NCBI RefSeq assembly: GCF_024139115.2
Contig: NC_085141.1
Span: 66,353,675 to 66,417,674, forward strand
DNA from: Armigeres subalbatus
Taxonomy: Eukaryota; Arthropoda; Insecta; Diptera; Culicidae
Direction: 5' to 3'
Length of the DNA stretch: 64,000 bases
Part shown: positions 11,789-22,885 of the stretch, piece after piece
Layout of the letters: every line of letters begins with the position of its first letter
Numbering within the stretch: position 1 is the first letter of the stretch
Position numbers and translations under genes: made by a program
The notes under the pieces: generated by a model
Databases searched by the model: none
Seen by the model: the letters and a program-made list of their open reading frames with translations, nothing else
What the model was told of the DNA's origin: nothing

Positions 11789-11822
11789 TCAGACCGCATC
11801 GTGCTTTCGTGCTGTGCGGTTC
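11789..11822 (+). promoter_or_regulatory. Internal Pol II promoter: initiator plus DPE at the element's 5' end
   Basis: The first bases, TCAGAC, match the arthropod initiator TCAKTY at five of six positions. Taking its A (11791) as +1, GGTTC lies exactly at +28 to +32 (11818-11822) and fits the downstream promoter element RGWYV. Jockey-clade elements are known to use internal Inr/DPE promoters so that the full RNA is transcribed. Spacing and position at base 1 of the element support the call; activity is inferred. Confidence 0.55.
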
Positions 11823-12053
11823 TTTCTCTTTGCGGAAGGAAGTTTTTAATACTACCCGAAGCTATTTTAATTTCAACGGTGCTTCTTAGCGCTATTTCTA
11901 CCCACTGATCCTGTTACGATCATTGCAAGGACCCGTGCCTTCGTTTCACGTTGGACCCGTTTGCGGAAGTAAAATTCCGACAAGCGGTGGTAATCCTGCA
12001 GGAACACCGTTCTGGGAAAAACCTCTAAGGAGGTCACGTCTCCACGCTCAGCA

Positions 12054-13460
12054 ATGAGTATTAATAAAAACAAGAGGAAGGGGAGTCTCTGAATTCTCCA
12101 CTTCCTTCAAAGAAACAAGGTTTCAAGACCGTCCTGCCCAAGCGCGGAAAAAATAGAAGGAAGCTGGAGACTTCAGATATTCCTTCTAAATCTAACGTTG
12201 ACATTATTTCTTCTCCCATCGAACTGAGCAATCAGTTCGATTTGATTAATAACGAATTTGAGGAAATCGAATCTACCTCTAGCCCAGGTGATTCGATTCA
12301 TGCGAAGAAACAACGGATTCCGCCAATTGTGGTATCTGTTGCCGAGTTTTCTGGCTTTCGGAATGAAATCTTGAGTAACCTTCAGGGGATCAAGGTTTCA
12401 TTTCAGATAGCTAGGAAGGGTGACTGCCGCGTTTTGCCGGGATCCTTTGACGATCGCAAACGTCTTCTTCAGTATTTAACTGAGAAGCGCCATAAATTCT
12501 TCACATACGACGACAAAACTGAGCGATTGTTCAAAGTCGTCTTGAAAGGTCTCCCCAGTGATGATAAATTACTGGATGAGATTAAAATTGAAATTTCTCA
12601 ATTACTTGGATTTTCACCAGTCCAAGTAATTAAGATGAAAAAGAAATCCCACTCTGGTACTTCCCAAAAAGGGCATTTCTCAAGAATTTTATTTAGTTCA
12701 TTTTAACAAAAGTGAACTAAATAATATGAAAAGTTTGGAAAAGGCCTGTATTATGTCCCATGTCCGTGTTACATGGGAACATTTCCGCAGGCCTGGGGAA
12801 ATTTCCAAAATCCACTCAGTGCCGTAAGTGCCAAAAGTGGGGTCACGGAACCAAACATTGCCACATGGATGCTAAATGCATCATTTGTGGTAGAATCCCT
12901 CACGCCTAGGACGCCTGTCCTGTGAGAGAAGCTTCCATTAAATTTAAATGTGCCAATTGAGAGTGTAATCACAAATTCAATTTCTGGGAATGCCCTTCAC
13001 GCAAAAGTTTTGAATTCCCGTGCAAAATTGATGACGGAAATTCAATCGGATCCCAGATTCGACGGGTAGAAATTTTTCAAACGCTCAAATTTCGAAACCA
13101 GTTACCGGTCGAGCAATTCATACCCACCACAATTCACAAACAAATTTTGCCGCTCGTCAACGGGTAGCAAGCACTTCAGTAAATTCCAATTTTCGAATGT
13201 ACCTACGTATGCAAACATCGCTGCTGGTAGACAAAATTTCTCTTCTCAAAATGAGGTTTATACCCATGTCCCAACGGGAAATAATGGTCATGTTGCCGAT
13301 TCAGGTAGCATGACTGCTTCCGATTTTGATTTTTAACTGAACAATTGCATCACATGATTGATGCAATGTTCAAAGCAAATACCATTCCAGAAGCTGTTCA
13401 GGTTGGTATAAAGTACACACAAAAATTGTTATCGGACTCCGTTTCAATGGATCCAAATAA
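12054..13460 (+). pseudogene. ORF1 (Gag-like zinc-knuckle protein) of Jockey copy 2
   Basis: ORF1 proteins of Jockey elements bind element RNA in the ribonucleoprotein. The ATG at 12054 opens MSINKNKRKG, then the frame shifts after a G run at about 12080. A long open section (12242-12706) encodes a basic domain. Then come three CCHC knuckles: CRKCQKWGHGTKHC near 12821-12862; a second beginning CIICGRIPH at about 12879 with an internal TAG; a third near 12949 where a cysteine codon has become TGA. Further breaks lie in the T run at about 13332 and the A run at about 13425. The terminal TAA at 13458-13460 overlaps the ORF2 start. The two stop codons are real substitutions; the run-length breaks may be sequencing errors. 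Confidence 0.85.
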
Positions 13461-16095
13461 TTGTGTGAAAGTTCTAAATTGGAATGCCCGCTCTCTAAAG
13501 GGTAAGGAAGATGAATTATTCAACTTCCTAACAGTTCATAATGTGCATATTGCCATTATAACAGAAACCTATTTAAAACCAGGACTCTCCATTAAAAGAG
13601 ATCCAAATTATTTTATCTACAGAAATGATCGTCTTGACAGCGCCTGTGGTGGGGTCGCCATTGTCATCAATAGACGTATCAAACATAAATTATTTTCTTC
13701 ATTCAAAACCAAAGTTTTTGAAACCTTGGGAGTTTCTGTTGAAACAAATTTTGGAAAATTTTCCTTCATTGCAGCTTACTTGCCTTTTCAATGCAATGGG
13801 CAGCAAAAGAATTTGTTGAAAGCTGATCTTCAAATTCTGACTCGCAACAAATCTAAATTCTTCGTAATTGGTGACTTCAATGCCAAACACCGTTCATGGA
13901 ATAATGCTCAAAGCAATTCCAATGGTAAAATTTTATTTGAAGATTGTTCTGCGGGATATTATACTATTCAATATCCCAATGGACCAACTTGTTTTCTTCC
14001 AGTCGAAATCCTTCTACAATTGATTTAGTTTTAACGGATTCAAGTCAGCTGTGTGGCCAATTGGTAACTCATGCTGACTTTGACTCTGATCACCTTCCTG
14101 TGACATTTGAAATCTCACAAGAAGCCATTTATAATCCAATCAGCTCTACTTTTAATTATCATAGAGCTGATTGGGATTTATATAAAACGTATATCGATAG
14201 GAATTTTGATGTTGATATTCCTCTCGATACCAAAAGTGATATTGATAATGCTCTCGAATCTTTGACAAATTTAATTGTCGAAGCCAGAGGCATTGCAATT
14301 CCTAAATGTGAAATTAAATTCAACTCCATTATTATTGACGACGATCTTCAGCTACTGATCCGTCTTAAAAATGTGAGGCGAAGGCAATACCAAAGAACTC
14401 GCGATCCTACTTTAAAAGTTATTTGGCGAGATTTGCAAAATGAAATTAAAAAACGTTTCGCTATTCTGAGAAATACCAACTTTGAGAATAATGTCTCGAA
14501 GTTGGATCCCAGTTCGAAACCCTTTTGAAATTAACGAAAATTCTTAAAAACCTCAAAAGCCAATTCCAGCGCTTAAAGAGGGAAATAAAATTTTATTAAC
14601 AAATGGCGAAAAGGCTCAAAAACTTGCTCAGCAGTTCGAGAGTGCCCATAATTTTAGTCTAGGTCTCACTAGTCCAATTGAGGATCAGGTTACACGAAGC
14701 TTCGAAGACATTCTCAACCAAGATAATGTTTTTGACCCTTCGTTGGGAACTAATTTGGATGAAGTGAGATCTATTACTAGAAAATTTAAAAATATGAAAG
14801 CCCCGGGTGATGATGGTATTTTCTACATACTTATCAAAAAACTTCCTGAGAGCTCTTTATCCTTTTTGGTTAATTTATTTAACAAATGTTTTCAATTGGC
14901 ATACTTCCCAGATAAATGGAAAAACGCCAAAGTTGTTCCAATTTTGAAGCCGGACAAAAATCCAGCTGAGGCTTCTAGTTATCGCCCAATCAGTTTGCTT
15001 TCTTCAATAAGCAAACTGTTTGAAAAGATTATTTTAAATAGAATGATGGTTCATATTAATGACAATTCTATTTTTGCTGATGAGCAATTTGGTTTTCGCC
15101 ATGGGCATTCAACCACTCATCAGTTATTAAGAGTTACGAACTTAATTCGGCTCAACAAATCTGAAGGATATTCGACTGGAGTTGCTCTTCTTGATATAGA
15201 GAAAGCATTTGATAGTGTTTGGCATGAAGGTTTGATTGTAAAATTGATGAATTTTAATTTTCCTCTGTACATTATTAAACTGATCCAAAATTATTTATCA
15301 GATCGCTCACTGCAGGTAAACTATCAGAATTCTAAATCTGATAGATTACCTGTTAGAGCTGGTGTTCCCAAGGCAGCATACTGGGGCCCATATTGTATAA
15401 CATTTTACTTCTGACTTACCTGATTTACCACCAGGGTGTCAAAAATCTTTGTTTGCAGATGACACAGGTCTCTCAGCCAAAGGGCGAAGCCTTCGTGTCA
15501 TTTGTAGTAGATTGCAAAAAGTTTGGATATTTTCTCCACTTACTTGCAAAAATGGAAAATTTCCCCGAATGCTTCCAAAACTCAGCTTATAATTTTCCCA
15601 CATAAGCCGAGAGCTTCTTATTTGAAACCTTCTAGCAGACATATTGTCACTATGAATGGGGTTCCAATTAATTGGTCTAGCGAAGCTAAATATTTAGGAC
15701 TTCTGCTAGATCAAAATTAACTTTAAAAATCACATTGAAGGCCTTCAAGCCAAATGTAACAAATATATTAAGTGTCTATATCCACTTATAAACAGAAAAT
15801 CAAAACTTTGTCTTAAGAACAAACTTTTGATTTACAAACAAATTTTAGACCTGCCATGTTGTATGCTGTGCCAATATGGACTAGTTGCTGCAATACCAGA
15901 AAGAAGGCACTTCAGAGGATTCAAAATAAAATTTTGAAAATGATTCTGAAGTTACCTCCGTGGTATAGTACCAATGAACTTCATACAATTTCTAATATTG
16001 AGACATTGCAACAAATGTCCAACAAAATAATTTCAAATTTTAGACAAAAATCGTTGCAATCTTCTATTGCAACGATTAGCTCCTTGTACCCTTAG
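13447..16095 (+). pseudogene. ORF2 (endonuclease-reverse transcriptase) of Jockey copy 2
   Basis: The start is ATG at 13447 because it begins the conserved endonuclease block (LNWNARSLKGK) and overlaps the ORF1 stop by 14 bp, as is usual in this clade; an in-frame ATG at 13345 falls inside ORF1. Endonuclease motifs: IITET, GDFNAKHRSW, TIDLVLTDSS, SDHLPVTFEI. RT motifs: SYRPISLLSSISKLFEKI, AFDSVWH, then the catalytic FADD at about 15451-15462. The stop is at 16093-16095. Frame breaks fall at about 13993, 14526, 15370, 15405, 15522, 15714 and 15845, nearly all in homopolymer runs. Length matches a complete ORF2 of about 880 codons. Confidence 0.9.
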
Positions 16096-16312
16096 TATAA
16101 ATTAGGTTAAGTTTAGTTTAAGTAGAAAACATTGTAATTCCTACATGGTTTAATTAAACCAGAGGAAATATCGTAACTGCCAGAGGCAATTGAAATGTAT
16201 TAATAATAACTAAAAGCGTAACATAGCAAATAAGGATGATAGTGTTAAGAAAACACGGAACACCTAGTCTAAGAGATAAATGCATGTATTAGATAATTAG
16301 CAAATAAAATTA

Positions 16313-16351
<39 letters not shown>

Positions 16352-16361
16352 CATCGAACTA

Positions 16362-16900
16362 GAAATTTTCTTTATTCCTAATTATGAGAATTGGGCGAAA
16401 ATTCATTACCCTTTCGCTTACAAGGTGAAAGGTAATTTGTACACAGAAGAAATAGTTAATAAAGTGCTGAGAAGATTATTTTTGCATTATTGGACTATTC
16501 TCCCCTCCATAATCGCATAATTAACGGCTATTGCGTGGCATTTGCACCTGCTTGGTGGACACGTAAACTTCCTTACAAGTAAATCAAATATCATGTTCAC
16601 TATATTATAGGCTGTTGTGTAAGCTCCGTATAACGCAATAAAGTCAACAATCTCATTAAAAAAAATTGCTGCATTATCTCTAAAAAGTATTTCTAGTCAG
16701 AATTTCACCCCAAAGCAGGTACTGGGTATCGAATCAAAATAAGGAATTCTAAACAGCATCTCAAAATTTGAAATTTATTTTAAACGGTCATATTGAGATC
16801 TTCAAAACAATAAAGGTTTGCGTTATTCTGCAGTACTTCTCTTGCAGTGTTTGTGATGTTTCTACACAGTTACAGCACTCAAATGAATTATTTTATTTTC
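16362..16900. other. No gene or element recognised
   Basis: AT-rich flank downstream of the Jockey insertion, with no motif-bearing ORF or terminal repeats. Confidence 0.4.
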
Positions 16901-17370
16901 AATAACTAAGTGTCGATAGGTTCCAATAAATGTCTGCAAGCACTAATGAGTTCTCGTGAGTGCCCATCAATGAGTGTTTTAAACGCTAATTAGCCAATTA
17001 AGGCATATTAATGCCAATGAGTTCTCTTGAGAGCCAATGAGAACAACCATTGAGCGCCACTGAGTACTAATAAGTGCCGATGTGTTACGGTGATCAAATT
17101 CTCTTGATTATCCATAACTATTAGTGAGATGGGATGATTTTCCGTTAGTGCCAATGTGTGTTCTCAAGTGTATGTGCGTGCAAGTAAATGCCTGCTAGGC
17201 ATAATAAAGCTCCATGAGTTGTATAAAGTGCTCGAGAGTGCCAATGACTGCCCGGGCTCATGATGATCGACAACTGTCAGTTGATGATTTTGAGTGTCTG
17301 TAGTGTCTGTAGTGTCAGCTAACTTATTGGCACGGGGAATTCAATTAAACTCATTGGTGCTCACCTGTAC
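16901..17370 (+). repeat. Degenerate array of GAGTGCCAATGAG-like words
   Basis: Short irregular repeats of TGAGTGCC, CCAATGAGTTCTC and GTGCCGATG recur about every 10-25 bp without a fixed period. It looks like an eroded simple repeat rather than coding or regulatory DNA. It provides the insertion site for the foldback element that follows. Confidence 0.5.
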
Positions 17371-17380
17371 TCATGAACAG

Positions 17381-18081
17381 TAGACTGGCCCAGATTAGTA
17401 TGGGGAGAAAAAAATGTTGTCGAATTCCACGGGGCACCCCCCAGGATTGTGTCTTTGGGTGAGAAAATCAATCTCTGAAAATTTCAGCTCACTCGCTTGT
17501 TGCATAAGCTGGCGCATTTGATTTGAAGTTTGTATGGGGATTTCAGTCAAAATGTATAGGAAAATACACCTCCGTCACTCATTCGATCTGGAAATTGGTT
17601 CTGATTGCTCGATTGACCTCAGAATTGCAAAAACGGCAGTTGGTATGCTACAGAACAATTTCACAGAACATTGCTTGATGATTAAATGAACTTTTATATA
17701 GTTTTCGGCTGATTTATTATGAGCTGATTTGTGTATTTTTGGATTTTTTTATCGAATCGCATCAGCCAAAGCCTATATAAAAGTTCATTTAATCATCATA
17801 CAATGTTCTGTGAAATCGTTCTGTAGCATACCAACTGCCGTTTTTGCAATTCTGAGGTCAATCGAGCAATCAGAACCAATTTCCAGATCGAATGAGTGAC
17901 GGAGGTGTATTTTCCTATACATTTTGGCTGAAATCCCCATACAAACTTCAAATCAAATGCGCCAGCTTATGGAACAAGCGAGTGAGCTGAAATTTCCAGA
18001 GATTGATTTTCTCACCCAAAGACACAATCCTGGGGGGTGCCCCGTGGAATTACACAACTTTTTGTTTCCTGGGCCAGTCTA
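17381..18081. mobile_element. 701-bp foldback (palindromic) MITE, hAT-like, with 8-bp target duplication
   Basis: The two ends are identical inverted TAGACTGGCCCAG. Arms of about 330 bp, separated by a loop at roughly 17700-17765, are near-complementary along their length. The flanks are a perfect 8-bp duplication, ATGAACAG (17373-17380 and 18082-18089). TAG termini with an 8-bp duplication fit hAT-type transposition. There is no ORF. A read-through transcript would fold into one hairpin of more than 300 bp. Confidence 0.93.
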
Positions 18082-18192
18082 ATGAACAGTCACGGGATCT
18101 TGATTTATTCTCGTCGATACCCCTAAAAACTCACGAGCACTAACTAAGAATCACAGAACTCGACGCTACTAAGAAAATCTAAAGGATACTCA

Positions 18193-20276
18193 TTGGCACT
18201 TATGAGGAGAACTTATTGGGAAAACTATCAGCAAATGCTACGGAACTCACTGGAAACAAACGTCCCGGCCTCTTTCTCCGAGTTTACCCGAGTGGTTTTA
18301 GGCGCTGCTTACGCCATGATTCCGCAAACCAGCTGTCTACCCGGGCACCGAGCCCTCAGTTGGTGGTCTGAGAAGACTCGAAAAGCTGTTCAAGCCAAGA
18401 GAAGGGCCCCACGAGCTCTCAGTAAACTTTCTTCTAACCATCCGTTTTAGGTACGTGCTCTGAAGGTTTATAAAGAGAAACATCGACAGTGTCAAATCAT
18501 TATTAGAGACGCTAAAAGTAAGCAGCGTGGTGGGAGGGTTTCCCCGATTCGGTGAACTCCTCACAATCAGCTACAGAACGGTCGAGGAAGGTAAATTCAC
18601 TCAGTGGGAAGAGAAGGTCTTCTTCGATACATCCCGATTTAGTTGGTCATGCAATTTCGGATCAACCGGAAATCGCCGACTGCCTCGGTGTTTATTTTGC
18701 GACACTAGCTTCACCATATGGCTAGAAAGGATTAGAAGACTAATTGGACGAGGAAACTTGACCTTAGAGAATTTCCGGATCCCTCCGGATCGTCAACCAG
18801 CTCTTATCAACCAACCTTTCTCGTTCGCCGAGCTAACTCTTGCTCTAATTTGGAGCAACGGCAAATCCTGGGGCCTCTTGGGTACCCAATGCCAAAGCGT
18901 TCGAGGTAACACACTATTTAAAACTCGTCTACAATATTTGGGATCAGCAAACTTTTCAGACGACTGGAGTAGGAGCTAATTAATTCCGATATCAAAAAAC
19001 CAGACTTCCGGTCGGGATCCCTCTAGTTTCCGATCAATTTCTCTATCATCATGTGTTTTAAAAGTAGTTGAGAGGCTTGTCAGCCGTCGATTAGAGGAAA
19101 AGCAGGAAGAGAACGAGAGGTTTAGTTTTTGGTAGCACGCGTTTTGTCCCGGTTACCGTACAAGCTCAAATATCGCCAGCTTTGATGTGCTCTAGAGCGC
19201 TTTCATGAGAGAGAAACATGCCGATCTCATCTCCCTGGACATCTCAAAGGCGTTTAACCTTACCTGGACCTCTCTAGTGTTTAGATAGCCAATGGAGTGG
19301 GGTTTCTCTGGAAACATTCTAGAACACAATGGAGTTATCCGCGAGTTGCCGCACAACATCTTTATCTTCGTCTATGCTGACGATTTGCTGGCTTATGATT
19401 TGCGGAAATACACCAGCACGAACCAGAATCCAAACCCAAGCAGCTGTTGACCGATGAGCCACGTCTGTGGGCCATGAAAAATGTTCGTGGATGTGTATGC
19501 ATCGGATGCTACCGTCCCAGTATAAAACTGAACAAACAACTAATCCCTTGACTAATCCTTAACCGTAAGTGCTCGGTGTCTCCATCGATCGAGGACTGAC
19601 TTTTCTTCCCCACTTCAAAGCTGCCAAAGCCAGGTGTAGATCTAGAATCAACATAATAAAGTCCCTATCCAAATCGCACCGAGCAAACAACAGGGTCACC
19701 CGGTACCAGATAGAACAAGCCATATAGACAGTCGACTGCTCTATATTTATATGTAATCGAGCTGACATGTCCAGCAGATCGGGAGCTGAATCTCCATTAT
19801 CTTCGTATAGCCTTCGTATAGCCTAGATCCGGAGCAATTATCTTCGTATAGCCTTCAACACCCGCCGACACGACCTGCGCTGAAGCAGGCGTCTTGCCAT
19901 TTTGTCACCGTGTGCAGGCGGACCTTGCGATGTAAATAACTCCATCTCGCAGCGAATTGATAGGGGAGAAAATACCAAGGTTCTACGAAAGTCGTAGCTG
20001 AAACGTAGCATCGATATACCGACGGGTCTTTTTCACGTTGCGGTGCCGAAATAGGATAATCGTGTAACGGCCTGGCGGTATCTTTCAACCTACCAATGCA
20101 GCCTGTTTTCATTCGAGACTGCAGCCATTGCTGTTACAAACCCGTGTGGCACCTGCATCACAGATTTTTTCGAGTTTCGACCGATTACAGCAGATCGCAA
20201 TTATTCCGTCCGGATGAGTCAGAATTTAACATGTCTCATATTTGTCTATGGGTCAGAATTCTTTAATGCTCGCCAG
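18193..20276 (+). pseudogene. Decayed I-like LINE, ORF2 5' and RT part
   Basis: Scattered frames encode a LINE RT. Visible pieces are WWSEKTRKAVQAKRRA (about 18361-18408), a pre-RT linker, SGRDPSSFRSISLSSCVLK (about 19007-19065), SLDISKAF (about 19230), an F-V-YADDLLAY catalytic box near 19371-19392, and GVSIDRGLTFLPHFKAAKAR near 19571-19630. Stops and frameshifts are frequent, so the copy is long dead. With an RNase H remnant at 21.7 kb it resembles the I superfamily rather than Jockey. A hAT-like element splits it at 20277. The 5' end is not defined. Confidence 0.78.
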
Positions 20277-21364
20277 TAGGGTTGTGGTACCGGTAGTACC
20301 GGTACCGAAAATACCGGCGATTTTCGGTACCAAAAATACCGGTACCAAACACCGATGAGAACCGGTATTTACGGTACCGAAGTACCAGTATTTGGAATAA
20401 AATATAAATATGGAGAAATGCTTAAAAGTGACAAAATATTTCTAGAAAATCACGATTTTGAATTATGTTTTCACTTTGCATAAACATGCATAAACACTCT
20501 GGAATGAATGCCGTTAATCAATGGAAAATAAAGCAGTTGTATTACAATTTTCCCAGATAGGGTTGCAATCCATTTTGCGCTATAAATACAGTTGCGCTGC
20601 AGCAGTTGACCAAGAATGAAGTTTCAGATGAGATACGTTTACGAAATTTGATTGATAGACGTTTCTCGTAGAGGACCAAGAGCGAACCCTATTAGCTTTT
20701 TTCTTATTTATGTGTTTTGTGCCTCAGTATTTGTTGTGCTTTTGTCAGCAAAGTTTTAGAAAATATCGAAGTATTGTTTTGGCAAAAAATGTCACATATG
20801 CGGTTTCTCAAACAAACGGTTTTTTGCAATTGATTTCCTATGTTTTGCTATTTTTCTATAAAATAATACATGCCCTCAAAATGGAGATGTGTTGAAAAAT
20901 TCTGAAAATGTCCAATCTAATATTCCGCGAGCTGTAATGGACACAAATTTGCCTGGGCACCAATTTGCCTTATTTGGCGTTTGTGGAGGTCTACTGCACA
21001 TGATGTGCCGAGTATTCGCAGCAATGAAGTAAATAAGAAGGTGTGGATAAACGATATTTTAGTTGCAAGATAAAGATTGTCGCTCTCATCATTGTCCAGA
21101 ATATATTGAGCTGGCAAAAATAGGGCGCTTAATGTCAATGAAGGATAGTTCTGTACTCAACATTTTTTAAACTTTATTAAAGTGATTTCAAAGATATCAA
21201 AATAACATCAATAAAGATAGTACCGGTATTACCGGGAAAATACCGGTACTATCTTTATTGATGTTATTTTGATATCTTCTCTTCTATCTATTGATGTTAT
21301 TTTGATGACTTTCTCAAAACCGTAGAACTAGTACCACAAAAAGGGGCCGGTATTAGGAACCCTA
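20277..21364. mobile_element. 1,088-bp hAT-like non-autonomous element, perfect 8-bp duplication
   Basis: The left end is TAGGGTTGTGGTACCGG; the right end, reversed, is TAGGGTTCCTAATACCGG. The flanks are a perfect 8-bp duplication CTCGCCAG (20269-20276 and 21365-21372). TAGGGTT termini and an 8-bp duplication fit hAT. The subterminal regions are crowded with ACCGGTACC words, and the interior has no transposase-like ORF. The insertion splits the older I-like LINE. Confidence 0.93.
21192..21277. repeat. Perfect 37-bp-arm hairpin inside the hAT-like element
   Basis: The arm 21192-21228 is the exact reverse complement of 21241-21277 across a 12-base loop. A third, direct partial copy of the right arm follows at about 21283-21305. 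The arms end in TACCGGTA, the same word repeated near the element's termini. Confidence 0.95.
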
Positions 21365-21372
21365 CTCGCCAG

Positions 21373-22190
21373 CCCGTGCCATAATGGTAATAATAAATTT
21401 CTTAGAGAAGGATCAATTTACCAAACCAATGTTCTAGGCCTGTTTCCTATTGTGGCACGAACGATGACTAACGAGGATTGAAGAATTCTGACCCATAAAC
21501 AAATATCCAGCGTTGTTCATATGCCACATGAGCGTGCTAACGCTGCAATGTGGTTTCTCTCTTGAACATTTATCTCTCCTTATCGTACTATGTATTGATC
21601 TCAAAATATACAATGCTACTGAGTCAAAACTGCTGAATAAAATCTATTACGCTTGTAAAAAGAACTCCCTCAGATAATGAGAAGTATCAAACAAGATTAC
21701 ACCCGTCCGACAAACTCATTCTGCTCCTGTCTTGTCAGCCCCATTGTCGCAAATATGCCATATGCTACTACCTTAACGTGGATCCCGGGGCGCTGCAGAA
21801 ATCCGGAAAACCGGTACCAGGCCCACACTTTAACCACCTCCGTGCCTTTAGCGGACCTCAAACACTGGATCAAAAAATTGGTCAATTAAGACTGGGACTC
21901 CCAAAAGATGAGATACAGTACAACGCAATTGCGAAAGATGGACCGAAAGGAAAAATTCGAAGGAGCATTTCCAGTCTCCGAACCGGACACACACAATTCT
22001 CCCACTATTTCGGCCGTGGCCCATTTCGATCTTCATTACGTCTACTTTCGGTAAACATAAAATTAAAACATATTTGGAGGTCTCTTGGTTGGATCGAGAA
22101 GCGGTCTTCGACCCTTTCCCCCCGGGCAGTTGTCCGGCTGACTACTGCCTAGCCTTGACAAGTGAAGAACTGGGGTATCATCCTCAGAAT
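21373..22190 (+). pseudogene. Decayed I-like LINE, RNase H and C-terminal part
   Basis: Continuation of the LINE after the hAT-like insertion. The phrase LTWIPGRCRNPEN (about 21772-21810) corresponds to the WIPGHxGIxGN motif of LINE-encoded RNase H. DLKHWIKKLVN (about 21857-21889) matches the segment that usually follows it. Frames are broken. No clear poly(A) is seen; the region ends in TA-rich sequence near 22190. Confidence 0.68.
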
Positions 22191-22389
22191 TAACAAATTA
22201 ACAAATCAATAAAGGGAAAAAAATCAGCACTCACTGATAGTTTTAGCATTTATTGGATTTTTCTAGCATCACTCACTCTTACTCAGAATTACTAACAACA
22301 ACATACAATCACTCGATGGTTCTCAATTGCATCCTTTGAAACTCATGGGAACCAATTGGCACCCTCTTTCTCTAAAAGGAACTCAAAGA

Positions 22390-22790
22390 ACCGTCTTCCC
22401 GGTATAAGGCAAATAGAGAAGTAACGCCTTCTTTAAATGGATGCATCTATCCGGTATAAGGCGAAAGGAGTTGATAATGTCTTCTTGAAAAGAACGCGTC
22501 TTCCCGGTATAAGGCAAATAGAGGAGTAACGCCTTCTTTAAATGGATGCATCTGTCCGGTATAAGGCTGAAGGAGTTGATAATGTCTTCTTGAATAGAAC
22601 GCGTCTACCCGGTATAAGGCGAAGGGAGGGGTAATCCCTTCTTTAAATGGTTGCCAGTGTCCGGTACAAAACGAAAGGAGGATATAATTACCAATTCAAA
22701 TGAATACTTTTTCTCGGTGGAATATAAGGCGGAAGGAATAAACAAAGGATTAATCATAAAAACGTCTATCCGTAACAAAGTAGAGAGAGG
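22390..22790 (+). repeat. 52/53-bp minisatellite with 105-bp higher-order units
   Basis: GGTATAAGGC recurs at 22401, 22453, 22506, 22558 and 22611, alternating 52 and 53 bp. Odd and even units are of two types (AAATAGAGRAGTAACGCC versus GGAGTTGATAATGTC), so the array repeats as dimers of about 105 bp. Units decay rightwards to about 22790. Confidence 0.92.
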
Positions 22791-22885
22791 AGATAATCCC
22801 TTTATTATATCTGGCCCGTCTTTCAGACATAATACAGGATTTGTAAGAGGCAATTGAAATTTCGAAAACCACATATTCTGCGAGG

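Larger units (their letters stand above)
11789..16348 (+). mobile_element. Full-length Jockey-clade non-LTR retrotransposon, copy 2
   Basis: A 4.56-kb element bounded by a perfect 13-bp duplication (11776-11788 and 16349-16361), ending in a poly(A) run (16316-16348). Its layout is a 5' UTR of about 265 bp, ORF1 (nucleic-acid-binding Gag-like), ORF2 (endonuclease-RT) overlapping ORF1 by 14 bp, and a 3' UTR of about 220 bp. Family organisation fits the Jockey clade and the mosquito Juan elements. Both ORFs are frame-broken as assembled. Near-identity to copy 1 and an unmutated duplication point to recent insertion. Confidence 0.96.

Noticed and set aside
13345..13446. ATG at 13345 as the ORF2 start
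   Set aside because: This stretch is the C-terminal part of ORF1 read in the ORF2 frame; the start at 13447 fits the conserved endonuclease N-terminus and the usual short ORF overlap.
19798..19857. Two copies of TTATCTTCGTATAGCCTTC resembling a loxP half-site
   Set aside because: Only 11 bases match loxP, there is no inverted partner or spacer, and the copies lie in decayed LINE sequence as a short direct duplication.
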